From Himantopus leucocephalus (Eukaryota; Chordata; Aves; Charadriiformes; Recurvirostridae), in contig RSEF01000006.1 in assembly GCA_003993805.1 (NCBI GenBank), positions 23,870,151 through 23,934,150 on the forward strand: 64,000 bases of DNA, written 5' to 3'. The notes beneath the pieces were generated by a model. That model worked only from the letters and a program-made list of their open reading frames with translations. It did no database searches and was not told the origin of the DNA. How positions within the stretch are numbered: position 1 is the stretch's first letter; every line of letters begins with the position of its first letter. A program made the translations under genes and the position numbers. Shown here one piece after another: positions 1 through 17,850 of this stretch.

Positions 1-18
1 GCCTCTATGTACCCACAG

Positions 19-3000
19 GAAGCTCTGGAACATGAAGCTGAAGGACCCCAACTCCAGGTAGGGCTCCGCCTTGGGCAGGGTGGGCAGGCGCACCCCGTGT
101 GGGCACCCAGCGCAGATGTTGGGTGGGGGACAGTCTCCAGCACCCAAGCTGATGCTGGTCCCTGCTCTTCTACCTCGGCAGCTTGAAGACCCTCAGCCAG
201 AAGAACAGCTTCTGGGTCCACAGGGTGCGGTGCCGGGGCACGGAGCCCCACCTGGCCCGCTGCCCCTCACAGGTGGCCCCACCGGCCCCCCGTCAGCACG
301 CCTGCCCCCGTGGCATGCATGCCATCGTCAGCTGCCTCCCTGGCCCTGCCTTTCAGAAGGGCACGGGCAAGGGCAGGAGCAAGACCTCTGCGGGAAAGGT
401 GAGCCCCGGCACGGCCCCATGCCCCATCCTGCTGATGGAGGGTTCTGGAGCCGGGCAGCACTGGGTCACCCTGTTTGCACCCGTGCCCATGGTGCAGGTG
501 GGTGTCCCTGCCCTGGGGCCGCTGACCGGCTGCTCCCCATGCCCAGGTGCTCCCAGTGCGGCTGCGAGCGGGCACTCACGCCGGCGAGGGCCGGGTGGAG
601 GTGCTGCACCACGGGCAGTGGGGCACCGTGTGCGACAAGCAGTGGGACCTGACTGCAGCCAGCGTGGTGTGCCGGCAGCTGGGCTACGGGACGGCGAAGC
701 AAGCCCTGGTGGGAGCCCAAATGGGCCAAGGTGAGGCAGAGAGCATGGCAGGAACTCGGGGCATTGCTGGGCTTGGAGGGGCATGGATAGGTAGAGGTTC
801 ACTGGATGCTGCTGGAGCATCCTGGGATGTCCAGGCAGCTCTAGCCTGCACTGAGATAGGGCTCCCTTGGCTGCTCCTGCCAGAGGCAGCCCCATGCCTG
901 TAGGGAACTCCCAGACTAGTGGAAGGAGGGTGGGGGACCTCCCTGCTCCAGGACAGGCATGGAGCAGGGAGCGCTCACCCTCTCTCTGCTTCAGGTCTGG
1001 GACCCATCCACATGAGCGAGGTGCGGTGCACCGGCCACGAGCGTTCCCTGGGTGAGTGCCGCTTCCAGGATGCTGAGCGGAGCGGGTGCCGGCACGAGGC
1101 CGATGCGGCTGTCCGCTGCCACATGCCCCATATGGACTTCCAGAGCCAGGTGAGCCCCTGCCACCTCCTCAGAGCCTGTAGAGCCCCAGCCCCATTGCAC
1201 AGCCCTTGCCCCCCAAGCTCTGTGCCCAGTGCGGATGCTCAGAGCATCCCCCAGGGGATGGGGGGGACACAGAGCAGCACGCTGATGGGGACCTGCAGGA
1301 TGAGCTGCTGGCCAAAGTGGTCTGGCAGGGAGGAAAGGAGGAAGAGGAAGGTGGGGAAGATGTTCAGCTGGACGCTGAATGGGGCTGTCTGCCCCATTGC
1401 AGCCCTGGTTGGGAGGGATGGGGTTATGCCCTACGCTCTGTCTCAGCCCCTCTTTGCCCGCAGGTGCGGCTGGCGGGAGGCCGCAGCCCCGAGGAGGGAG
1501 TGGTGGAGGTGCTGGTGTCAGTGCAGGGGCGGCCGCAGTGGGGTGCCGTGTGCGGTGCACAGTGGGGGCTGAACGAGGCCATGGTCGTCTGCAGGCAGCT
1601 GGGGCTGGGCTTTGCCAGCCATGCCCTCCAGGTGAGTGGGGTCCCAGCACGGTGCCTGGGCTGAGAGGGGTCCTACGGGATGTGTGGCGTGGGCATGGGG
1701 TGGCCAGGGGCTCTGGGGTGGGACAGCTTGGGATGACAAGCCCTGGTGGCAGCACTGGGGCAGGGGAGCTGGCAGGGGAGGCAAGGTGGGTGCTGGCAGG
1801 GGGTGCGAGGGCTGGTCCCAGCGCTGTGCTCCTCCTTTGCCCAGGAGACATGGTACTGGGCAGGCAGCCCCGATGCCACCCGGGTGCTGATGAGTGGGGT
1901 GCGCTGTGCCGGCACCGAGCTGGCCCTCCAGCAGTGCCAGCGCCACGGCCCTGTCCACTGCCCCAGCGGCGGGGGACGCTTCTCGGCGGGGGTCACCTGC
2001 ACCGCCCGTGAGTACCGGGAGCCCGTGGGGTACCGCTGGGAGGGGGTACCCCCCTTCTCCTGGCACAGAGAGCAGGGTGGGGATGACCTGCTCCATCCCT
2101 ACTGATCCCCTCTGTGCCAGATGCCCCGGACCTGGTGATGAACGCCCAGCTGGTGCAGGAGACAGCCTACCTGGAGGACCGGCCACTGGAGCTGCTCTAC
2201 TGTGCCCACGAGGAGCGCTGCCTCTCCCGCTCCGCTGACCACATGCACTGGCCCTATGGCCACCGCCGCCTCCTCCGCTTCTCCTCCCAGATCCACAACC
2301 TGGGCAGAGCTGATTTCCGACCCAGGATGGGGCGCCACGCCTGGACCTGGCACCAGTGCCACCGGTGAGTGTCCCGTGGGCAGGAGTTGGCAGGGGGCTG
2401 CCCGCTTCCCAGACCAGGCAGGGCATGGTGGCACCCATCCCGCAGAGGCTGGCCCGCCTGGGGTAATTAGCGGCGTCGGCGCTGGCACTGTCATTACGGC
2501 TTTATTTGGCTTCAAGGCTGTAATTTGCTCAGAGTCTCTGGGTGCTGCCCGCTCCCGACTGGGCGGCTGGGCCAGCCACGTGCTCCCCGGCCGAACACCG
2601 GCCCAACACTCAACCCCTGTCGCCACAGGCACTTCCATAGCATCGAGGTCTTCACCCACTATGACCTGCTGACGCTCAACGGCTCCAAGGTGGCCGAAGG
2701 GCACAAGGCCAGCTTTTGCCTGGAGGACACCAACTGCCCCGAGGGTAGGTGGCAGCCGCAGAGCTGCCAGCGACCCCCCCTGTCCTGCTCCTCATGGGGG
2801 GCTCTGCCTGTGCCCTCCCTCACCTCCCCTCCCTCCCGCAGGGCTGCAGCGACGCTTCGCCTGCGCTAACTTTGGGGAGCAGGGGGTGAGCGTGGGGTGC
2901 TGGGACACCTACCGCCACGACATCGACTGCCAGTGGATCGACATCACTGATGTGCCACCAGGCAGCTACACCTTCCAGGTAGGAGGACGGAGCAGCAGGG

Positions 3001-3469
3001 GCGCACCGTGCCACCGGACCTCCGGGCTGGGGGACCACCCTCCATGGGCACCCCCAGAACCCCTCCCCCTGCACATCGGGGTGCTGCTCCGCACCCCAGG
3101 GTGCGTGCCACGGCCCTGCCTGGGCAAGGCACGGCAGCGGTGCCCCCCAGCCCTGCCCCTTGCCCTCCCCAGGTGGTTGTAAACCCCAAGCACGAGGTGG
3201 CCGAGTCAGACTTCTCCAACAACGTGATGCGGTGCCAGTGCAAGTATGACGGGCAGCGCATCTGGATGCACGGCTGCCACACGAGTACGGAGGGGTGGGA
3301 GCGGAGGGGGCACAGCGGGCAGGGTGGGGGGCAAGTGGTGGGGCTGGGGGTGCTGCAGCTCCCGTGTCCTCACCAACCCATGCCATCGCTCTCCCCAGGT
3401 GATGCTTACGGCGCTGACGTAGTGAATGATCTGGAGCGACGGGAGCGTTTGGCCAACAATCTTGTGTGA
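19..3469 (+). CDS. LOXL4: Lysyl oxidase homolog 4, 3' part of gene (11 exons, 5' end outside window)
   Basis: Secreted copper amine oxidase that oxidises peptidyl lysine in collagen and elastin to start cross-linking. Coding exons: 19-57, 182-398, 547-730, 995-1149, 1464-1631, 1845-2007, 2121-2364, 2629-2744, 2842-2978, 3173-3284, 3399-3469. All junctions are GT-AG and phases add up to one open frame of 534 residues; the human protein is about 756, so roughly 220 N-terminal residues (SRCR1 and the start of SRCR2) are upstream. Exons 19-398 carry the end of SRCR2, 547-1149 SRCR3 and 1464-2007 SRCR4. From 2121 comes the lysyl oxidase domain, with the copper site [12 protein letters not shown] spanning the 2364/2629 junction, the quinone-cofactor lysine in [11 protein letters not shown] and the partner tyrosine in [14 protein letters not shown]. 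Catalytic residues are intact. The protein ends RLANNLV. The four-SRCR layout with this catalytic tail fits LOXL4 better than LOXL2 or LOXL3, and neighbouring R3HCC1L and CRTAC1 support that. Confidence 0.95.
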
Positions 3470-3845
3470 CCCCCTCGGCATCGGCACACTCCCGGCAGTG
3501 CCACCGGGCAGCCGGGCTCCCGCACACCCGCCCCTGTGCCCTGGCAGCACTGGACTGAGCTCAGGGACTCGAAGACTTTTGTATTTATTGATGCTGCCAC
3601 AGAGGATGGCGACGAGCGCCGGGGCTGGTGGGGAGTGCTCAGTGCCCTTCAGCCCCACATGGCCACCAGGACCTGTGAGAGGGGCCCAGGTACCGCAGCA
3701 GCCCCCACCTCCATGGCTCCAGTGCTCCCCGGGATGACTACCTCAGCCTGCCCACCCGGACCCCCACCCCAGCAGGCTCAGGACAGGCTCCAGCTACTGC
3801 CACCCATGCACCAGTCCTGTCCTCAATAAAGGTGCTGTGCTATGG
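3470..3845 (+). other. LOXL4: LOXL4 3'UTR with polyadenylation signal
   Basis: Sequence after the LOXL4 stop. A canonical AATAAA lies at 3825-3830, so cleavage is expected near 3845. A second AATAAA at 4362-4367, after a T-rich tract, could serve a longer form. Confidence 0.7.
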
Positions 3846-5474
3846 CAGAGGGGGTACCCCCTTATCAACCTCACCATCCCCTGCTCCTTCCCCTGTGCTC
3901 TTCCCTGCTAGGACCACAAAGCCAGTCCCTGGCCAGGAACAACCCTGGTCTAGGGGATGTCCCCCTGGCCAGGCAGTGTCCCTCACCACCACCCAGGGCC
4001 ACTAACCCCACGGCTGGCTGCCTGTGGCTGGTGCCAAGCGGCTGCGGCTTGCTGCCAGCGGTCCCCAACTGGCCAGGGCACGCTGGCCCTGACCTGGCTG
4101 ACCCCATGCATGCAAAGGGACTGGGCCAGCTCTGTAGCAGTGTGGGCCAGTAGCCAGCCTACCAGCCACCGCAGCTGCAGTTGCCATGCTGGGGTTTCCC
4201 AGGCTGCCCTGGCAGCTTCCCAGACCCAGGAACTGGGATGGGGCCGCTCTGCCCCTCAAAGCCCTTGCTCGTGGGCACAGGGTGGGGACACAGGGGACAC
4301 CGTGCCCTTGCTCTCTGTGTTTCTTTCCTCCTGTGGTTTCTAGCAATTTTTTTTTAAATGAAATAAATGGGAATATTCACCACTGACCCACGCTTTGTAC
4401 AGCCCAGCCCCAGGGAAGACAACTACCGGGCAGTGCCACCCCTCTCCTTGCACACCCCATCCTGTCCCCACCTTGCTGGCAGACACTGGGATGGGGGGCT
4501 TCCAGCACCCACCTTGGCCCTGCACAGTTGGGACAGGCTGTGTTGTACCCACACGTGACAGTCCCCACACGTGGAGGAGCTGCCGGGGATGGTGGTGACG
4601 CACTGGGGTGGCCTGAGGCCGGGGGCCGTGGCAAGGTGCGTGCCGGCAGAGGCTCACCCTGCCGTGGTTCAGGGGATGCTGGAGAGTGGGGAAGATGCTT
4701 TCCACATGAGAACAGCTTCATGCCCTGAAGTTTCCACTGGCCAAGCCACGAGTGGCCGGGAGCGGCGGCCGAGACGGCTCACAGCTGGCAGCGCCGCCGG
4801 CACAGGGTCATGACCGACTGCACTGCCGCCAAGCTGGGGGACAGCCAGGGGACACGGGCAGCCACATGAGCCCTTCAGCGCAGGCTGGGGTGAGGCAGCC
4901 ATGACCAAAAACACGCAAACCGCTGGCAGGGGTGGCAGAAAAGCACTGTCCTCATCCCCACCTGCTGTGAAGGGCACGGGAGCCCCACAAACCATTACTC
5001 CAAGAGTTCTGGGGAGCTACCGGGTGGGAGTGCTGGGGCACACAGAGCTGTTTTTCAAGGTGCTCAGAGAGGATGCAGAGCAGAGGAGGCAAAGCCAGGT
5101 CCCAGCCGCCCGCCCGTGCCCCCACCCCGGGGCAGGGCAGGAAGCCCCCAGCCCGCCCGCGCCGGCAGCGCAGCCACATCACAGCCCCGCGCGGGGCTGG
5201 GAACGTGGCCCTGCCCGCGCACCGACAAGGGCTCTGCTGTTCGGGGCCGCAGCTGCTCTGCGGAAGTAAACAGGGTCCCTGCCAGCACATTCCTGCCCGC
5301 CGCCCTGCCCGAGCCCTCCTGCCTGCACCCCCCACCCACCCACCGGGGACACCCACCACCTGGGAGGGGTGGACATCCCCATGGCAGCAGGGGGGGGCCA
5401 TGCGTGGCAGCCCCCAGCATGCACACCCTTCCCTGGCACGCAGGGGCACGGAGAGCCACAGCCCAGCCAGGAAA
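3846..5474. other. Intergenic spacer between converging LOXL4 and R3HCC1L
   Basis: GC-rich sequence without a gene. The only notable elements are the AATAAA at 4362-4367 and an A/T-rich cluster at 5471-5507 with plus-strand AATAAA at 5474, 5479 and 5501 and a minus-strand signal at 5490-5495. Open frames here are uninterrupted only because of base composition. Confidence 0.6.
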
Positions 5475-5862
5475 ATAAAATAAATGATATTTATTAACAA
5501 AATAAAGGACAGAAACTCTTGCTCGCAAGGCCCTGCCAGGTGGCCAGGGCTGCTCTGCACAGCCCCCCTGTGCTCGCTGCCGAGCTCCCCATGTCCCGCC
5601 GGCTGTTCCCGCCGCAGCAGGCAGCACCGAGGGTCCTGCCCTGGGCAGGATGGGCAGCGATCCCTGATGGCGACAGCATCCGCATGGCACCGACCAGCCT
5701 GCACACACCCTGCTCAGCCCTTTCGGTGGAGCAGCCCAGTGCTTTGGGATGCGGTGCAGGATCCATCCCTGCTCTGAGATGCAGGGCACCCTGCCTGCCC
5801 GCAAAGAGGGGCCTTGGCCCCTCAGGGGGGCTCCCAGCAGGGGTAAGGTGCAGCCTCCCAGC
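5475..5862 (-). other. R3HCC1L: R3HCC1L 3'UTR and polyadenylation signal
   Basis: Follows the R3HCC1L stop codon on the minus strand. The signal AATAAA (plus-strand TTTATT) is at 5490-5495, giving a 3'UTR of about 370-390 nt. Confidence 0.65.
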
Positions 5863-12112
<6,250 letters not shown>

Positions 12113-12814
12113 GGTGCCACCGCTGCCTGCCAAGGAGAGACAACGTCACTGCCCTGCCGGTGTCCCAATGGCCCCGCAACCGGGCAAGCGGTGGGCAGCC
12201 CCTACCCGCGTCGGTGGGTCGGGGTCCCAGCCTGGCACCCACCCTCGCTCCCACGCTGCCTGCAGCCACGGCAATGGATACTGGAGCCCCAACACCGCCC
12301 CTGCGGTAGCAGCTCTGCAGATGGGGTTTGGTGCTCGGAGCACCCCGCAGCCCTACAGCCTTCGGTGGGGTGTACCAAGCTTGGGGGAAGCAGGGAAACC
12401 CTGCCAGCATCACCCAGGCGCCTGCCCCACTTCGGCGGCTGCTGCCTGGGATCCCCGGCCCCAGGGGCCGGCAGCTACGGCCAAAGCAGGACACAGAGCC
12501 CGTGCACCATCCATGCATCAAAAACTGTAGAGAAGCCCGCAGCAGCCGCAGAGCACCAGAAACCAAGCCCCAGTCCGGGGACGCCCCAGTGGGGGACCAC
12601 GGCTGCCACCCCAGCACACCGCAGACCCGCTCACCTGCTGCCCCGTCCTGGCAGAGATTTATTTTTCATCATCTTTGGCAGCAGCAGGCACGCCGCGAGC
12701 TGCCAGGCCCCCCTGCCCCTATAAATATGCATCAGGCAGGGTTTATGGAGACGGATGGTGTGGGGGGCTGCGCTGCGGTCGAGGGGAAGGCAGAGCGGGG
12801 CCGGGCCGGGGCCC

Positions 12815-13060
12815 CGTGATTAATCACTGCCCACTCCGTTTAGGGGGATTCATCACGGGCCGCTGTCAGGTAAATCACTGGAAAAACACCTCTTCAGTAA
12901 TTAATGTGAAGTGACGGATGGACAGCCCCCGGGCCCATTAATCTGGACCATCAGCGCCGACCGAGATTATGAATGTCAGGATGCATAAACTGCCGGCGGA
13001 TCAATAGGGCCAGGAACCCATCCAAGGCTCTCATTTCCGAGGCACCTCCGGTACATTAGC
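12815..13060. promoter_or_regulatory. Candidate conserved non-coding element
   Basis: AT-richer island in R3HCC1L intron 1. It contains the 12-nt perfect palindrome GTGATTAATCAC (12816-12827), a dimeric homeodomain-type site, followed by further TAAT cores (CAGTAATTAATG, CATTAATCTGG). No ORF or repeat explains it. Inferred from composition and motif density only. Confidence 0.3.
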
Positions 13061-13302
13061 CTCCCTTCCACGCAGCCACCGACCGAGGCGCGAACGTTCC
13101 CCGTGGCCCCTCGCCGACAGCCGGCAGCGGTGCCGGGAAGGCGAGGGGAGGCCAACCGCCGGCTGGAAAGCGGCCGGGGCTGCCCGTGCCACACGGCATC
13201 ATCCTCTCCTCCTGATGAACGGACGGACAGACGGCTGCCTCAGTGTGATGGATGGGTCTCTCACGGCTCTCTGGAAACCACCGGCAAGCCCGGGCAGGGC
13301 AG

Positions 13303-13433
13303 TGCTCCCCAGCATCACCGCGGCGCCCGTGCCTGCGCCTCGTGCCGCAGAGGTGGGCAGGAGCGCGGCGCGCTCCTGCCCACCTCCGCGGCACGAGGCG
13401 CAGGCACGGGCGCCGTGGTGATGCTGGGCACTG
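13303..13433. repeat. Long near-perfect palindrome (fold-back inverted repeat)
   Basis: Left arm 13303-13367 and right arm 13369-13433 are reverse complements around a single base (13368). They differ by two substitutions and a 2-3 nt indel near the outer ends; pairing can be extended a little further with small gaps. It is extremely GC-rich, in R3HCC1L intron 1, and not part of a recognised transposon. Confidence 0.88.
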
Positions 13434-16039
13434 TCCCGGGGCTGCCCCAACCATTTTTCTGTCTCTGCAGCTCTTGTCATTTTTTCCCCCTCTTTGATAC
13501 ACTAATTTTGCTGGCAGAATGATCCCCTTTATCTTTATCGACCGCGAGAAAGGAACATATCCTACAAACCCTCCAAGGTCTGGATTAGTCATTTTTCAAC
13601 ACCGAGGCGTTATACATTTTCTCACCGAGCGGGAGCCCGGGTGCCGGGGGGGTGGGGGCACTGGAAGCCCCCCCCCCACCCCAGCACCACCATTTCCAAC
13701 CACGCAGAGCTTCCAACCACACCGAAGCACGTTCTGCTAAAGGACTTTTCCCAGCCAAGCCCACGGGACATCACCGAATGCCTTGGGGGGGATCACTGAT
13801 CCCCCCCAGGCTCTGCTACCTGAGGATTTCCAGCACGGGGAGCAGCCAGGAGGAGCATCGCCCCACGCACATCCCGAGTCACCTCCAAGAAGAGCCCTTG
13901 CATGCAGGATTTATAGGCTCCTCGAAAGCTTGCTGTTCACCTTGCCTCACCCTCCAAAGCAGATGGTGCAGCATTAGCCAGACGGCTGGTGCTGGGAGCA
14001 TCCTCTCCCCGCACAACCCTGCCTCTGTCTGCTGCACGCTGCCGGGGAAGAGCCTCTTCCCGCAGCCCAGGGAGAAGCGCAGCGTGGTGGTGGCTGGCCC
14101 AGGCTGGCAGGGATGCCGCAGCGCTTTTTCCTTCCCCACAGGGCAGCACAGCTCCTGCCCCCAGCCTATTACACACTTCATCGATGCCACGGCCACGCGT
14201 CGGCACCGACCGATTTCATGCTCCGGGAGGCAGAGCAACGGCCCTGGCTTCGGGTCTCATTCACACTACGCTGGGCAGGGCAAGCCTGCCGCTTCCAGAC
14301 TCTGGGACCAAGCTCACTGCTCGCCCCGCAAAGCCAGGCGGAGATGGGCAGCGCATCCCCCAAAAGGGCCTGTGCTGCCCCAGGTGGCTGCCCTGCTTTT
14401 TCGGAGCTGAGTGGCAAAACAGCTCGGCATTGTAGCACCAAGCAGGGATAGGCAACCCCGGACCGGGCACGCCACGGTGTGACAGTAAAAGTGGCAGTGG
14501 GAGCGCTGCCCGGCTGCCTGGCACCTAGCGCCCGCTGGCCCAGCACAACACAGCCTGGCATGGCCAGGGGGATGCTGGAGCATCAGCCGGAAGGTGGTCG
14601 GAGCTCCCTGCAGGCACAGGCTCCCCTCGCACCCTCCCCAGGAACACGCCGCTCAGGGGGAGCTTGTGCTCATGGCACGAGTTTGTGAGGCCTCAGAGCA
14701 GCCGCCCAGGCGATGTGCCAGCCTGCGTCTCTCCTCTAGTGACCGCCTGCAGCGCAGACGGGCAGCGTTTTCTCCCTCCCCTCTTCGGGGAAGGACCCCA
14801 CAAACAACAGTAAGACAGGGCTGACCACACCGCAGGCCCTACTTCACGCCACACAGCGCGTTGCCAAATCCCTCCATAATCTGCATCCCTGCCTGGCAGG
14901 TGAGGACACCCACGGCGCAGCTCCGACAGCAAAGCCAGGGCTCCCGACACCTTCTCCCACTGCGGGCAGAGGTGCCAGCCACGGCCCTGTGAGGGGAGCC
15001 CGGGAACGGGCACGGATGCCGGGCTGCGGGGATCACGCAGAGCGTGCCAGTTCCCGGAAAAGTTTCGGTGCCACCCAGCGCCCTCCCAGCAGGCTGCCGC
15101 ATTTCCTGGCAGGGAGCTGTATTTTTAGCCTTCGAGGTTTCTAATTCCACTCAATCCATATTCCCGTCGATAGAGCAGATAACCTTAAAGCCTTGACAGT
15201 GAACGGGGACAGCAACACCGGGGGACCGGGAGCCTTGCGGGACCGCACGCAGCATCGGCATGCAGCTCGCAGACCCGCAATGTCAGTCTTTACAGCCTGC
15301 TGCAGATTGGGCTCTTTGGAGGGGGAAAAAAATTAAATATAATAACAAGACTAATAAAAAGGCAGGTACAAGGAGATTCTAAACAGCCCCACTGGGGAAC
15401 CCGCCGCTCGCAGGGCTCATCCCATGCCAGGCACGCACTACGGCACGCTCGTCGACTGCACAACGCCAGCGCCTGGCAGCCCGGGTAAGGATTGCCAGAG
15501 GTTTTGGCTACGTTGCACCTCTCCTGCTCGGAGCGGAGCTCCAGCCCAGCCCGCACGGCTCGCACAGCAGGAGACGGGGCCAGGGCAGGACCCGGATACC
15601 TGGCACGGAGAGGCAGAGCGAAGGCAAGAACACAGAGCCGCCGGCACAAGGCAAAGCAAAGCACTTCAAGGAGCGGAGAGCTGCGTCCCATACGACACCT
15701 GCCTGCAGCTCCACAGGCTTTAAGACATCCCTGTCCCCTGCTGTCAGGAGAAAGATGCTCTCCAGCAGCCGGAGCAAACGCTGGCTGTGCGAGGAGGCGG
15801 TGAAGGCATCAAAGGGGCTGAGAAAAGAGAGAGATTTCAATCACACCTTTCACTTGCGATGCTCTTAGGAGACACCTGGAACAAGAGAAGGGGAACATTT
15901 CAGACAGGAGGGGGATTTGTAAGTCAATAGTGTCCCTTCGCTGCTGCAGAGGGGAAAAGGGACAACAAACCAGCAGAAGGAGTTAACAGCTGGAGGGCTA
16001 AGGGGAATACAAAGGACTTCACAAATATATCCGGGCAGA

Positions 16040-16165
16040 ATCAGCACAAAAATGAAAAGGTCTATTAATAAATGAGGAGGGAGAGAAAATTAATGACGGC
16101 TCAAAAATAAAGATGACTCAAAAGGGCAAAATTACTGTTTTTAACCAGAAAAATGCAAATGAGGC
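16040..16165. promoter_or_regulatory. Candidate conserved non-coding element with octamer motif
   Basis: A/T-rich block in R3HCC1L intron 1 with CTATTAATAAATGAGG and AAAATTAATGACGG and a perfect POU octamer ATGCAAAT at 16153-16160. Function is inferred from motifs only. Confidence 0.28.
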
Positions 16166-17212
16166 GGAGGCCTCGCAAAAACAGCTGCAGGGAAAGCAAA
16201 AACAGCACCTCCACATAGACATGGTCACCTGGCCGGTGTGGCCGGTGCCCAGACGAACCAATTAACCCGCCGACACACATGCGGTGCCGGGAAGAAACTG
16301 GGGCCCCGGTGACGGGCAGAGCAAACCAGGCACTGATTTTCTGTGCGAGAAAGGACAATAAAACCGGAGCCGGGCACAGGATAAACCCTGGGCCCATCCC
16401 TAGCGCAGAACGTTACGGCCGGAGGAAGGTGCCTGCAGGCCCGCTGTGATGGGCTCCTGGATGAAGGATGCTGACTTGCTCAGCGGGAGTTATTCCAGAA
16501 GAATTGCTGGGCACAGCTTATGGATAAGGCAAGCGAGACGCAATTTAGCTGAACTTCAGTTTTACACCATCTCCCAAACATTCACTTGAACAGTGAATTG
16601 TAATTATATTTGTAGATGATACTGCGCAGAGAGGTGTTGCAAACACTGGCAAAAGCAGAGAAATCATTCAAAGGATCCAAGAAACGTAGGGAGGAAACAA
16701 ACGAGACCCAGTCTGGGAAAACGAAGAGAAAACAACCCGAAGCAGCTACTCAGTGGGCAGGAGCAGCCTGGAAAGCAAGGCCCAGAGCCCCACGCTGCGC
16801 TCAGACCGCAAAGCAGGTGGCCGGGGTGGCCAGCCCAAAATGCACAAAGGGCAGAAGCTGGTCACCGGCATCTTGCCAGAGGCCACCCCAGGGCTGTGAC
16901 AGCCCTATGGTGAGCAGCACACAGAGCCCCGCAGGCAGCGTGAAGGATGGAGGGGACACCGAGGGCAGGCAGGCGGCCGTGACAAACAGCGTCCAGTGCC
17001 CGGGAGCCACCGGGCATGTGTTTTACAAGCCATGGGAGCCCAGCACACCAAGTTCCCAGGGGTGCCATATAACTCCCCTGCCCTCGAGGGCTGTCACCAC
17101 CGGCGTTGCCCTGTGACTCAATAAGTTGGGGAGAGTTACGGGGTCTGCAATGTGCCGTGCTGCCTGGGAGCTCCAGGGGCTACTTGCCAGCGGGGTGGGG
17201 GACAGGGCTGGG

Positions 17213-17263
17213 NNNNNNNNNNNNNNNNNNNNNNNNNNNNNNNNNNNNNNNNNNNNNNNNNNN
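17213..17263. other. Assembly gap (51 N)
   Basis: Run of N inside a G-rich minisatellite-like stretch: CAGGGCTGGG occurs on both sides of the gap and related GGGTGGGGG units follow. The gap therefore probably reflects a collapsed tandem repeat of unknown true length. Confidence 0.95.
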
Positions 17264-17289
17264 CAGGGCTGGGACAGCGGGGTGGGGGG

Positions 17290-17850
17290 CCAAGGCTGGG
17301 ACATGGGGTGGGGGAAAGCGGGGCAGGGGACACGGCGTGCAGCCCGGGGACCGGGCAGAGAACACACCCGGGGCTGCTGCGCCCCCGCCCCGAGCGCCCC
17401 GCCGGGCCGTGCCGCCTGCCGGGCCCCCGCCGTTTACCAGTGGCCGCGCCGAGTCCCCCGCCGCTCCGCGCCGCCGCCGCCGCTTCCGCCGCGCCGAGCC
17501 CGCCCCATCCCGCCCCGCCGCGGGGAGCGCCGGGACCTGTAGTGCGGCACCGGCACCGGTACCCGCACCGCCCCGCGCCCCGGGCGGCCGCTCCCCCCGC
17601 CGACGGGGCGGCCCCCCAGACCACGGCCCCGGAACCCCCGTGGGCACACGGGCCGCCTTCCCCCCCCCACACACACACACAGACGGTCCTCGGCGCATTC
17701 CCGGAGCTGGGACAGCGACGGGCAGCCCCGGTGCCACCGTGGCCCTTCCTCCCCCACGCAGCACCCGGCAGCTCCGTGGCCATGGCGGGGGCGGGCGATG
17801 GGCGCAGGGAGAGCGACCCCCCTCTGCCGCCCCCGGGTGACCCCACGGGA
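17290..17850 (-). promoter_or_regulatory. R3HCC1L: CpG island, probable R3HCC1L promoter and untranslated exon 1
   Basis: Dense CpG sequence with many GGGCGG-type boxes. On the minus strand a good donor, GCCACTG|GTAAAC, gives an exon left edge at 17438; with the acceptor at 12127 it would splice an untranslated first exon to the exon carrying the ATG. The transcription start is probably around 17500-17560. Choice of first exon is inference; no transcript evidence is available. Confidence 0.5.

Larger units (their letters stand above)
12127..17437. other. R3HCC1L: R3HCC1L intron 1 (probable)
   Basis: Runs from the acceptor at 12127 to a probable donor at 17437. No coding exon is recognisable. 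It holds AT-rich candidate elements at 12815-13060, 15290-15360 and 16040-16165, a long palindrome at 13303-13433, and a short G7/C7 hairpin centred at 13796. Confidence 0.55.

Noticed and set aside
13303..13433. Palindrome as a microRNA gene or CRISPR-like array
   Set aside because: One inverted pair without loop or spacers; too long and perfect for a typical pre-miRNA, and CRISPR arrays do not occur in vertebrate nuclear DNA.
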